From assembly GCA_001579985.1 (NCBI GenBank), contig LRSR01001091.1:62001-126000 (forward strand): 64,000 nucleotides of DNA. Direction: 5' to 3'. Under the pieces are notes generated by a model that had not been told where the DNA came from, made no database searches, and saw only the letters and a list, made by a program, of their open reading frames with translations. Every line of letters begins with the position of its first letter. Position 1 is the first letter of the stretch. Source of the stretch: Hypsibius dujardini (Eukaryota > Tardigrada > Eutardigrada > Parachela > Hypsibiidae). The translations under genes were made by a program, and so were the position numbers. Shown here piece after piece: positions 1 to 11,700 of the stretch.

Positions 1-204
1 TAAATTTTAGTAGGGGACCATGGTACAACTACATGAGAAAACGTGCCAATACAGTGAGAAATTGAAAATTCTTTCACAAGATCCGTCAAATCAAAATCAA
101 AACAAAATCAAATCAAAATCAAATTAATAAATGACTTTCAAAATCAAATCAAATTAAATTAAATCAAATGAAATGTGTCTTTTCATCATTTGATGCCATC
201 CCTA
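1..204. mobile_element. MITE, right-hand part (copy 1), TA target
   Basis: The window opens inside a short non-coding element made of degenerate AAATCAAAATC runs. It ends at position 202 in TTTGATGCCATCCC, followed by TA (203-204). A complete relative lies at 62697-62940 and shows both inverted ends and flanking TA. Only the right end is visible here. A TA target and short inverted ends fit a Tc1/mariner-type MITE, but no transposase is present and the superfamily is inferred. Confidence 0.7.
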
Positions 205-465
205 CATCTAGAGTATCTTAACACATTTACGCACCAATCAATCTGCGAGTAATATATAACTGAGAATGAAATAAATTGTTGCGCTATGAATGAATTGAAA
301 AGTGAAGTAAAGGCAGCACAAACGGTTTTTTTTTAAATGTGTTCATTTGAAATAACCAACAAAAATGATTGTCCACTGCAATTCTTTTAACTCTAGCTGG
401 AAGCTCACCTTGTGTTTAGTTAACGAAAAACAAAAATGCCAAGCTTTTAGCAAGGTAATGCATAC

Positions 466-3400
466 CAATCGGAGCTGATTTCTCGCCGGTCCGAAAGTTT
501 TTGCCCTCCACTACGTTAATCTGTAAGAAATCAACAGCCGACTACTGTGAAACTCTTGCTTTGCATTTTAATTAATATAAGTCCTATACCGTGAGTCTTT
601 GAAGGTCCATGTTGTAGCACATGGAGATAAGGAGCTCGCCTCGACCTGCCGAGGACGGGATCTAAGACAAAAAATATTGAATACAGATTCCCTTTCTCTA
701 GATAAGCAATAAAAGACTTCAAGTAGCACGTATCGTATAGTCTTCATTCTAGAAATAACATCGGGAACAATGATTTCCCCTGCATCTGTGTACCTCAGAG
801 ATTTCCTTATCAAGGTCCAGGAAGACGGTTGGATGCTTGTCACTGTTGACGTCAAAATCTACTAACGGGTACGCTGCCTGTCCAATCAAATTGTGTTTCT
901 TCCGCCGGTCAATATCAAAAACACTGAACTTCAGCACACGCTCCATAATACACTTGGAGGACACGGAAAAGACGAAACATTCATCGAAACGAGGATTCCC
1001 CGTTTTCCGTTTCACTTTAGTCTGGAGCGTCCGCCTTTCATCAGGAAGTAGACAAATTCTGCAAGAAAAAAAACTGATACTCTCTCTGTCTGTTTCGCTT
1101 TTCTGGTTGGTGGACTGTCTGTGTGTCTGTTGGTCTGAGTGTCTGTGTGTCTGTGTGTCTGTCTCCCTTCCGACTGATCGCTTCACTCTGTTTTCTGGCT
1201 GCCTTTCCTGGTAGTCACAGTTATTTTATTGGAAATGAACAAATTCGATTACACTGTTTTTACTTTATTTTCGACAAAATGACAGTAGAGCTTTGATCCC
1301 TTTCAGTAAGATCACGATCGAATGAATCCTTGCCTGACTACACACCCACCGCGCAAAGGGATCGCAGGGGGATTTGTCAGCGCGCGACGGAAGATTCTTG
1401 GCTTTGACGAGTGTGACCAGTAACTTTTCTGATTCCCGTTCGTACGCCTGTTGTGCAGCAAAAAAACGGGGGATAAATTAGATCGGACGGGCGAAAGAAT
1501 AAAGGGACTTGATAGTTGATACCAGCTGAAACCAAAGCCGTCCGGTGTGATCCTCTGGAAACATCAAGCTGTCATCCCCATCGACACTTTGATACAGCGC
1601 CGGATTAATTGCTCCGAAATCCTTCATTAGAAGACCTGTCATTCACACATACGATAAAGAACATTCTCTAATGGAATGTGTTGAAGATCGTTGGGGCGGC
1701 TTCAACTCATGACAAAAAAATGTAATAAAAAGATTTTTGAGAGAGAAAAGTCATGAAAATACATAATTCGGACGTTATTAATTTAAGTTCAGCCCGTATG
1801 CCTTTCGCCTGCATGAGTCTTGTTATCAGTGACTACCCTGAAGAAAAAGGTAGCCGATGACTTGCCCTCTTTCTATGCGCGGATTGCTAGAAATTCGATT
1901 CTGAATTGGTAAGTGGGCAGATTAGAAATTCAATTTGACTTTCATAGCGCTCTTATTTCGATGTCAACGCAGACAATTATTGGACCAAACATTACTATTC
2001 AAAAATTCCCCTATTTCAAGCCTACAGGAAACGATCATGTGTCAATACTATACTGAAGAGGGCACCTTTTGGGGTCATTTAAAACGTGGAACACATGTCG
2101 ATCTGTACACATACAATATTTACGCCTAAGAAAATACACTAGCGTCAATTCTTAGTATATTACTTATTTTGCTTTTTTGTTCACAACTTACGTTTTCGGC
2201 CTTGTGGGGAGAAAGAGCTGAGGTAGTGCTCACGGGTCGGTAGCACAAAGAGAGGTATGTTGGCGGAGGAGGAAGTGGTGGAGTAATGATCGGCACGATC
2301 AGTCCCACTGCCAAAGGTCAATGAACGAATCTCCTGGATGCGCGAGCTAATAATATTCGGTGAGAGTTCCAGCGAGGTCGTCAAGTCACGGGCCCTTCCA
2401 AAAAACAATTTTAGTAACGGTACACGACGCCATTGTTTGTAAATGTAAACAGGGTGCCGTGAACAAGTATATACATCGAATGCACGTAAAATGAGAATGG
2501 TACAATGGTGTCCAGTGTAGTTTACTAAAATAAATAATAACTAATAATTTTAGTTTACTAAACTCGTTAATAATAATTTTAGTTTACTAAATCGTAATTT
2601 AGTTCACTAAAATCGTTAATAATAACTTTAGTCAACTAAACAGATAGTAACTTAAGTAGCTAAGATAGTAATTAGTAGTTGTAGTAAAGTAGTAAAGTAG
2701 TAATAAATAATTTTAGTCAGCTAAAATAATAAATAATAATTTTAGTCAACTGACACAGTAGTTACATGCACTCTAGCAGTAATGTACCCAGCAACTGCTT
2801 TCAGATTTATAAAACATTTTATTCTAGAGAACAACTAATCCGTAAAAATTCTAAAATTATTAAGTTGCTTAAATTTTTGATTGAACGCTTTTATTTAGAT
2901 AAGTTATGTTTTTTTGCCGGAACGCTCGTGCTGTACAGCTTTGACCAGACACATGAGTATCCCGTTGTGACCACCAGCATGTTTGCTGTCTGTCTAATGA
3001 AACAGTTATACCACCGTCGATTACGAAGTTACGCTACAGCCCGGTTACGTCTTGCCATTGCAAAGTCCCTCATCATTAGCATACGCATTAAGGAACGGCT
3101 TTATCCAGCAACGATTAGATGCTGGATAATTAATCGACACGATATACGACACGATAATATCCAATTGATTTCGTTACTGAATAAAATATACTTTAATAAA
3201 GTTAAATACAACATTTTCGGGTAAATAGTTTTCACTTTGAGAAAACTAAAACCCGAAGAAGTATGTATACATGCCGTTATAATATCCTAGTAAAATTTTG
3301 AACTTGGACTGATGTTATTTTATTATTACTAATATAATAATTTTTAGGACACTTGAGGCGAAACCTTAACCCAGGCATCTATTTATTCATTTGACAGCAA

Positions 3401-3563
3401 AGCGCGAGACACTGTTTAGCCGGCTGACTTACCTTAACTGACTATGCTGGATGCCGGTTCGAATAGTCCGTTCCGTCAAGGTTAGGCCCTTTCGGATGGC
3501 CAAACTTAATGCCGCTTCCGGGTCGGCAAAGCCATCCAGATCTTCGTCCTCGTTCAACATCAT
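466..3563 (-). CDS. Synaptotagmin-like tandem C2 protein (partial; continues off left edge)
   Basis: Seven minus-strand coding exons join in phase: 3563-3433, 2394-2192, 1635-1523, 1447-1350, 1058-794, 661-590 and 520-466. The start is ATG at 3563, because an in-frame stop lies just upstream with no acceptor between. After about 140 residues of unrecognised N-terminus comes a C2A domain: GRLWFQL, then VTLVKAKNLPSR, DPFARICLLPD, KVKRKTGNPRFDE and FSVFDIDRRKKHNLIG. A second C2 domain begins with GRGELLISMCYN and is cut by the window edge. Synaptotagmins bind phospholipid and SNAREs in vesicle traffic. The predicted start leaves no membrane span, and the ICLLPD..KRKT and IPSS..GELL features resemble the Syt15/Syt17 group (family knowledge). 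DPFAR and DIDRR suggest that some calcium-binding aspartates are retained, but loop 3 was not aligned. The large 3432-2395 intron carries an AT-rich repeat. Confidence 0.85.
1079..1172. repeat. Degenerate (TCTG/TGTG)n array in a synaptotagmin intron
   Basis: Imperfect CTGTCTGT and GTCTGTGT runs lie between the exons at 1350-1447 and 794-1058. Read on the gene strand this is a CAGA-type array. Unlike most arrays in this window it lies close to the 3' splice site. Confidence 0.75.
2520..2760. repeat. AT-rich tandem repeat around TTTAGTTTACTAAA
   Basis: The palindromic core TTTAGTTTACTAAA and variants (TTTAGTCAACTAAA, TTTAGTCAGCTAAA) recur about every 25-45 bp, spaced by ATAATAA. It lies in the first coding intron of the synaptotagmin-like gene. 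No coding potential is seen. Confidence 0.8.
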
Positions 3564-5666
3564 GATTATATTACAATCGATAATTAACAAGAAAAGTTAC
3601 TTTTGCCTTTTGACTTTCAAAATTGTGCGTGGTGTGAATGTATTGGTTATAAATTCGGCACCTGCATGTAAAAAATAAGAAATAAAAGTCACGCAGGCAC
3701 TGCAATAAACCTCCTACTATGTATGCACATTTTGCAGATGTACATATACAGACAGGAATGTGCAGGCAGGGATCCCCGATCCGGTGTTAATTCTTTAACT
3801 ATAACCGTAAATGTGCAAGTTACACAACAACGGTATCAGCATAAAGAACCGCAGCGTCGTCAGTATTCACTAGAGTTATTGACTAATAGTCTAATATCAT
3901 ACGGTGTGAAAAGTAATAATAATAGATCAGGGACAGTTCCGTAAATAATTGACCGAAAAGTCAAAAGCAGACCGTACGATCACATCATCAGCATCATGAT
4001 CGGGACGACATCGGTAACACTCAGGGTTTGGCTGTATGTGGTCAGTGATCTCGAATAAAGGGAAAGAGCGACGAAAGAGTAGCTTTTATACCGCGACACG
4101 CAACAATAATAATGATGACATTCCGCGCGCAACAACGCAACTGCCAATTGATTCGGACAATGTTAATCTGACGCGGACGAAGGTCGCGGTGTCCAACTCG
4201 AAAGAGACACGGGAAATCCTTTTTCGCGACCCAAGAGCAGGTCCCTCATTGGGATATACTTAGTTAGGGTATCGTACTCGAGCACTGTAACAGCAGCAGT
4301 ACCAGACTTATATATCCGCCCACGACTCGCAGGATCGTGTTGTCGTGCCCGCGCACGATTATCTCGCCGAGAAGACGTAATAATCTCACACAGCTGCAAA
4401 GTGGGATTAGCACCAGGATCCGGTGTAAATCGCGCCCATCCCCGGCAAGGAAGCCAATTTCATGATATCAATCCCGAAGCATGGGAGGTAATTGTCTCTG
4501 GACCGCATAACACTGCAACAGCATGATGTAGGATAGTAAGAAAGTTAGAGGTGTGGTGTTTTGTGGATCAGGTGACTTTTCGTTTCATCTGAAGCAGCCG
4601 CAGTAAGGTCTCGCGGAATGAGTCAAGCAAATGTCAGGCTTTTTTTAATTGGTTGGGTCATAATCACAATTTATCAATCAACGCCCCACCTTGTCTGCAA
4701 TCTATGCATAGCACGGTAGAATGACGAGTTGTGTTGACGTAGTCCGAATCAATTATTTCCAACGAGGGAGTGTCAATGCAATCTGTTTTTTGATGATGCT
4801 TATATTGCCACTACGAAGGAGGTTTAGGTTCATCAGGTGAGACCACAGGCTTGGGTAGGAAGCTTTAGAAATGCATGTCTCGGTTTTTAGATTGGTTACC
4901 AAAAGTGAGAGACCTGGACGATTGGCCATTTTGGATTCATAAAGTTGTCAATTCTTGGATTCATCATAGCACATCGGCAATTCGACATTACTTAGTATGC
5001 GATAGATACACACACACACACACACACAGTGTAAATATCTACTCCTTTTTGGGTTTCACAATTCATTTGTTGAAATAAATAAACGTTCGATTGATCGGCT
5101 CAGAATTTCTGAGCGATATACCGGCGCTACTAATTCAAAAGGGTATTCGGATATTTATTTCATCCCAGTGCAAGGTAACCCGCAGCGCAAGCATAGCACA
5201 GATTGTGCAGATGCGCGTATAAAATTTCTCATTAACAATAATATAACAGCCCGAAATGGCGGTCAAAAGAGAGCACGATTGTGGAAAGGAAATGTCCGTT
5301 AAATGGAATATGGCGCACGGTTACCCGCTCGAACGACCACAGCGCCCCCAACAGGCGAAAGCCAAGCCAAGCCAAGTCGATTAACTATAGGCTGCGTGAA
5401 CGGCCAACCGCAGCTGGCGTTCAAAACGGCCGCTGGTTATGACCTGCATCGCAGAAATTTAAGCCACGCCCCCTTTCCTTACCGTTGCGTTTTGAAATCG
5501 TGTGCAACTTGCAAGCGTTCACTCTCGTCTCTCTCGCTAGCTTCCCTTGATTTCAAGTCAGTTGTAGTTTTCGTCGATTCTGCCTGCATTTCCCCTTTAT
5601 CCTCCGCCGTTCCGCGCGTTGTTTTGCGAATTTTTCTTTCGGAATCTCACTCATCTCATTCGAAAA
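3564..5666. other. Intergenic region between synaptotagmin-like gene and H2A.Z
   Basis: This region separates two divergent starts, the synaptotagmin ATG at 3563 (minus) and the H2A.Z ATG at 5667 (plus), so it should hold both promoters and 5' UTRs. Only short scattered ORFs are present. A (CA)n microsatellite lies near 5009-5028. The stretch just before the H2A.Z ATG is pyrimidine-rich and probably 5' UTR. No TATA box or RNA gene was recognised. Confidence 0.5.
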
Positions 5667-7036
5667 ATGGTAGGGATTTGTCAGGATGATGTAGTATGCC
5701 TCATGTTTCCACGGGGGGAAATTCTAATTTGTTGTGATTTTCTGCTTGTGCTCTCAGGCTGGTGGAGGAAAAGCTGGCAAGGATACTGGAAAGGCAAAAA
5801 ACAAGGCCATCTCCCGATCCGCTCGCGCTGGTCTCCAGGTAAAAAGATTTAAATTTTATTCTAAAAATTTGGGATCGGGGAAAAATCTGGGAACAATCGC
5901 CAAGTCGAATATCTTTCAAGATTTTCTCCAGTCAATCGAAGTCTCTGCCATCTTGTTTAAAAAATTTCTCCGAGATTATTTTGGAAGGGCGTTGATTTTT
6001 TACCATGAAAAAATTCAGTACAGTTTCTGGATATTTGTTTATTGGGGAGAAAAGCAGATATTTCGATTTTAGCGGTTGAAGGGGATTTTCTTGGAAGTTG
6101 TGTCAAATTAATGCGGTAGGACTTTATCTGCTCCTACGCACGTTGTAATTGATTCATTCAGTAGGACTTGCCGATTTTGTGTTTGTCATATCGTCGACAA
6201 AGCCACTTTTGGCGGCGGCATGACATGCGCTTTTGAATTCGATTGTAACGGCCGTTGGTCAGAGCGCGTGGACACTGTCCACTTGTACAAATGGGCGCTG
6301 GTCATACTGCCACTATTTGGCCCGTTGGCATGGTTTCCGTTCAGGTCGCATTTAGGCTTGACCGTTGATGTTATTTATGCCTACCCCGTACTTGTTTTCG
6401 AATCTTTCAGTCGTCTCCCAACTTATCTTTTGCATATTTCCTACCCTTTTTCCAGTTCCCTGTTGGTCGGATCCATCGTCATCTCAAATCTCGAACAACT
6501 AGCCATGGCCGAGTGGGAGCGACCGCCGCCGTGTATAGCGCCGCAATCTTGGAGTACCTAACTGCTGAAGTACGTCTTCGGCCCGCAATATTCCAATCTT
6601 CAATTCAATTTAAAATCTATGCTTGGCGCGTTTCTCTTATCGCCTTTCTATTTGCTGTACAGGTGCTCGAGTTGGCAGGCAACGCAAGCAAGGACTTGAA
6701 GGTGAAACGCATCACTCCCCGCCATCTTCAACTGGCTATCCGCGGAGACGAGGAGTTGGACTCTCTCATCAAGGCCACCATCGCTGGAGGAGGTAAATCC
6801 TTTGCTAGCTTGGTTCTGTGGCCTTATGGAGCAATTGGAACATGGTCATTTAGCTTCGGGGCCCAGTGCGCCTATTGAAGGGGTGTGTGGCTAGGGGTCC
6901 AGGCAGTAAAACTAGGTTTCTTCCAGGTGTCATTCCCCATATCCACAAGCATTTGATTGGTAAGAAGGGTGGAGTGACTACGACCACCACACCGACCGCG
7001 ACCACCGCCATCTCGCAGCCGATCAAGCAGGCGTAG
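5667..7036 (+). CDS. H2AV: Histone variant H2A.Z / H2A.V
   Basis: Exons 5667-5669, 5758-5838, 6456-6569, 6663-6792 and 6927-7036 join to a 145-residue protein. The H2A.Z hallmarks are present: [56 protein letters not shown], and [19 protein letters not shown] followed by [13 protein letters not shown], in place of the canonical H2A docking sequence. The lysine-rich N-terminus fits the acetylated tail. The variant replaces H2A in nucleosomes near promoters. Introns and no visible 3' histone stem-loop point to a replication-independent, polyadenylated transcript. The first coding exon supplies only the ATG. The tail after KKG is Thr-rich and ends PIKQA, and is lineage-specific. Identification is firm; the V versus Z name is convention. 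Confidence 0.97.
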
Positions 7037-8704
7037 AGGAGTTGAATGAACATCCTCGATGACGTCTGGGAACGTAGCGACTATCGACGCTCTTGGGAGT
7101 TTGTTTTGTCGTGGAACTTGTAACTTTCCTTTCTCTTTTTCTGTTTCTTTCTTCCTCTTGTCTCCGCGCGCTTTGTTCTTACCGAAGACCGACATGTGAC
7201 GGGGGCAACTTGCCGGTCTTTCAGGAAGGAGCGCTTTAGCTACGTTGAAGGAGTTTCGTTTCCGCTTGCTTGTGCGTTTCTGAAGAAAAGTTCCCCTCCT
7301 TACCTGTCTGCTCTGATGACCTCTGTTTCCTACCTTCTTTCATCTACGAAGCTCCTTTTTTGGCGTGCGATGGGGATGGACGATGAGACTGTTGTTACGA
7401 ATTTTAAGTTGCGACTAATTGTATCATTTACCTTTTTTATTACGCGCTGCTATTGCCTATATTCCCTTAAATTATTCGTCGCTCTATCTGGGCTTCCAAG
7501 TATACCCTCTTATTGGAATAAAATTCTGCCTGAATACTGTTGGATCCGAGTGCGAGTGAGGATGACGAAACTAGAGAAACATGAATTGTGTATTGCACTG
7601 CGATCTAAGTGGAAATGGAAATCATTCCTTGGTGGAATTGGAAGTCTCATACTGTACACCGTTCTGCAAGTTTCAATTTCAGTTACTTTTTTATTGGAAT
7701 TGCACCTTTCCTGTAAATGAATCAATCAAGCGCGTGTGTTCCCCCGCCTGTGACGTCAGCGTCTTGCATTTTATGCATAAGGAAACCGCAAGACACGAAG
7801 GAGGCGGAAGTGGATTTTTACCGCGTCTAGAGCCGGAGCTTAGACTTTGCTCGATGATCCCGGCACAGCACTAGGCCGTTCTCGATATTTGGGGAGTTAG
7901 TTGTTGACACTAGCGCGTTGTCGATATCGCTCTCATACTACGCGTACGTCGTGTGCCCTCAAGGAATCTGACTTGATTTTTGTGGACTTTCGTTGGTTGA
8001 GGCTTTGTTCCGGCCACTGTTTTTTCCGGACAAGTAAGTGAAAATGGCATTGAAATTTACTTTCTTCATTGCTATTAATTAGGGTGGGGTGGAATGATCG
8101 AGAGAGAAAAATGGGAGAGAATAGGGTGGCAGCCCTTCATGTCGTAAAGAAGTCCTTAAAATTTGAAGCTAATTTTTAAATTAATTTTTTCGAGATTAAA
8201 ACGGTTTTTGCAATTTTCTTGGTAAAGAATACGATTGAGGGGCACTAATATTCAGCTGGAGAGTTACAAAAAACAGTAACGTCACGTTAATGCAGCCAAT
8301 CAATGAATCGATCAACAGAAAGCAATTATTGATATTGATTATTTGTGCACTCACATGTCAGCAGCTCACTTTTTAATTTTTCGAATATATACAGCAAGGC
8401 GTGTTTCAGGCCATTCCGTTTTTTTCGTTTTTTTTTAATTTTTTCTGTTGGGGCTTGGCTTTGTGAGTCCGGAATGAGATATTTCAAAATCTGCCGCCAA
8501 TAGCATCAATCAATCAGTCAATCAATCGTCTGAGCGCTGTTGTTTTATAACACCAGTAACATCGCCAGTAACATCAATCAGTCAATCAATCAGTTGTGTG
8601 GGCGCTGTGTTTTATAACTTTTCCAGTTACTCGATCGACCAATCAACAATAGGATCATAGTTTTGTTCACGTGGGAAGTTTTTTTTTGCAGGACTGGACT
8701 AAAA
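7037..8704. other. H2A.Z 3' UTR, intergenic region and OGDH 5' region
   Basis: An AATAAA lies near 7517 and could end the H2A.Z transcript. A likely OGDH 5' UTR exon ends near 8033, where GGACAA is followed by GTAAGT. The matching acceptor (TTTTTTTGCAG) lies at 8690, just before the coding start. The intron between them holds CAATCAAT runs and a tandem duplication of about 65 bp (about 8505-8553 and 8571-8622) sharing TCAATCAATC and GTTTTATAAC. A 174-codon ORF at 7196-7720 shows no family features. Confidence 0.5.
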
Positions 8705-11700
8705 ATGTACCCAGCCTTGGTGCGTGGTCGGACGGTTTGGGGGTTGAGTCGCCTCGTGACCAGTGCTCGTGGACAAAAAGGGGGTTTAGCCTCTCTTTCC
8801 CAACAACAACAACGCGGCTTCAGTACCGATCTCAAGGCTGACAGCTTCGTCTCCGGATCCAGCTCCATCTATGTAGAGGATATGTACCAACAGTGGCAAA
8901 AGGATCCTAACAGCGTTCACCCTGTAAGCTTTATTCATGATGAACGACAATGGTTGTGGTGGGTTTATTGATTACAGCAATTTGCTTGAAAATCAACTCG
9001 CATTGGTCTTTTGTGGTCTAGTCTTGGGATTCGTACTTCAGCAGCGTGTCAAAGGGGCTGAAACCAAGCCAGGCCTACCAGAGCCCACCCTCCATCAGTG
9101 GTGGACGTCCACAATTTGGACAACGCCAAGAAGGAGTCGGCGCACAAGCCGCCGTCACCGGAAATGTCGAAAAGATCATTCGCGACCATCTTTCCGTACA
9201 AGCCATCATCCGAGCATATCAAGTGAGACTCACTGCAGTCAAGCAGGCACATGGTTCCCTATTTGTTTTCCTCGCTTCCGGTTGTACATTTGAACGGCTG
9301 CCCGTTTTACGAGTGGACACACGATGCACAGTCTAACTGTCTGTCTGTCTGTCTGTTTGCCTGCCTGCTTTTTTTTCTGTTTGTCTGTCGTCTGTTTGTT
9401 TGTCTGTCTGTTTATTTATTTTCTATTGACTTGGCTGTCTTTGGGACCGGCTAACTTTCTCTTTTTTGTGGGCTCAGATTCGTTTTCTTTACAGGTTCGT
9501 GGTCACCATATTGCCGATCTGGATCCGCTCCTGCTCGAGTCCATGCGGTATGAATTCGTGCCACCCGAGTTGATGATCAACTCGTACAACCTCAGTGAGT
9601 ATGCCGGTTCTGTTGAGTTTGCCTGTTTCACTGTTAATGTGAGTCTATTGAGGGGTTTAACGCATCACTTAGGCGAAGCCGACTTGGACCGTGTTTTCAC
9701 TTTGCCCGACACCACCTACATCGGTGGTGGGCAAAAAGAACTGCCGCTCCGCGAGATCATCCAACGCTTGAAGACCGCGTATTGCGGAGTTATTGGTGTG
9801 GAGTACATGTTCATTAACAACAAAGACCAACAGGATTGGATTCGGAAGCAGTTTGAGGCACCCGGAGTGACACAGTTGACGGCGGAGAATAAAAAAACGT
9901 TATTGAAACGCCTGATTCGATCCGCTGGGTGGGTGTTGGATAGTCAGACAAGGGATCAGACTGTTACTGAAAAATAGGAATATCCATGAATCAAAAAGGC
10001 ACAAAGCTAATCGCTAATCAGATGAACATGGACAGACAGATAATCAGACAAGTAGAAGGAAAGACAGACACACAGACACACATACACACGGAGACGGACA
10101 CACAGTTGGGCGGGCAGGCTAAGGGATAGTCGAGTATATTCTGGCAGGTAGACAGACAGACAGATATCTAGGCATACATATAGACAATTTTCTGTCTAAT
10201 TGGTTCATTACTATTCGCAGATTGGAAGACTTCCTAGCCAAAAAGTGGCCATCAGAAAAACGATTCGGTCTGGAAGGTTGCGAAGTCCTCGTCCCCGCCC
10301 TCAAAGCCATCATTGACTCCTCCAGCGCCATGGGGGTCGACAGTATCGTTATGGGCATGCCTCATCGTGGTCGTTTGAACGTTCTTGCCAACGTCTGCCG
10401 GAAGCCCTTGGAGACCATCTTGACCCAGTTCAAGAGCCTGGAAGCCGCCGACGAGGGTACGTAGATTCTATTGCCTTTGCCTTGGTAGCTTGATTGAATG
10501 ATTTGTTGCATATTCTTTATTTTTATGTAAAATATTCTCTTGATTCTGATAAATAATTTTATTGAAAGCTTAAATAAATGAAAAAGAAATTAGAGACCTA
10601 TCTAGTCATTTTGGAAAATTCAGAAATGAATTCGTTGTAAATTTATAACTCAGACAAGGTTTTAGCATTTTTTCTCAATTAGGCTCCGGCGATGTGAAAT
10701 ACCATCTCGGTCTGTCGCACGAACGCGTCAACCGCGCCACCAACAAACTAATGAAAATCGCACTCTGCGCGAATCCATCTCATTTGGAGGCTGTTGATCC
10801 GGTGGTCCAGGGCAAGACTCGAGCCGAGCAGTTCTACCTGGGCGATGAGACAGGAGCCAAAGTCATGAGTATCATCATGCATGGTGACGCGGCATTTTCC
10901 GGTCAGGGAGTCGTCTTTGAGACGTTCCATCTCAGTGAGCTGCCCGACTACACTACCCACGGAACAGTCCATGTCGTCGTTAACAATCAGGTGCTGCAGC
11001 TGCTTTAGATGACAAGTTTAGTTCTCTTTAATTTTTACATTCGAATTTGAAGAAAATTTACTTACTGTTCTCTTTTGTGTTTGTTGGTTTCGCTACAGAT
11101 AAATCTTGTAATAATTCGATAAAATTTAAAGCGAAATAGATGCAGGAAAATACAATTCGCTGTTATTTAAAGCGACGTCACAGTCAGTATCAGTTTTTAG
11201 AATGTTTGATTTTCATGGATTTATTGTTTATTAATTCATTTAAGTTAAATTTTAGCAGTAATTTAGAAGTTTTGTACAGTAGTAATAAATTGTAGTGTTA
11301 TGGTAGGTCGGATTTACGACTGATCCTCGTGTCGCCCGGTCCTCTCCCTACTGCACCGACGTAGCGCGTGTGGTAAACGCACCAATCTTCCATGTTAACG
11401 CCGACCACCCGGAGGCGGTCCAGCACGTCTGTGAGGTCGCCGCAGAGTGGCGCGCAAAGTTCCACAAGGATGTGGTGATTGATTTGGTAAGGGATGTTTT
11501 TTATTGAGAAAATTCGGAAAGATCTGCACAGATAGACAAATAGAAGGCAGGTTCATAAAGTACAGACAGACTCACAGACAGACAGACAGACAGACAGACA
11601 TAAGACAGACATAAGACAGACATAAGACAGACATAAGACAGACATAAGACAGACATAAGACATAAGACAAACAGAGAGACATAGAAACAGACAGACCAGA

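Noticed and set aside
2766-3224. 152-codon plus-strand ORF
   Set aside because: It lies inside a synaptotagmin intron on the other strand, AT-rich, with no family features.
5009-5028. (CA)n run as a regulatory signal
   Set aside because: A plain dinucleotide microsatellite in intergenic DNA; nothing supports a function.
7196-7720. 174-codon ORF after H2A.Z
   Set aside because: It lies in the 3' UTR or intergenic region, with no motif and no splice context.
9324-9480. Cys-Leu-Ser-Val repeat 'protein' N-terminal extension of an OGDH exon
   Set aside because: It is translation of the TCTG array and intron. The acceptor before 9495 and OGDH alignment show the exon starts there.
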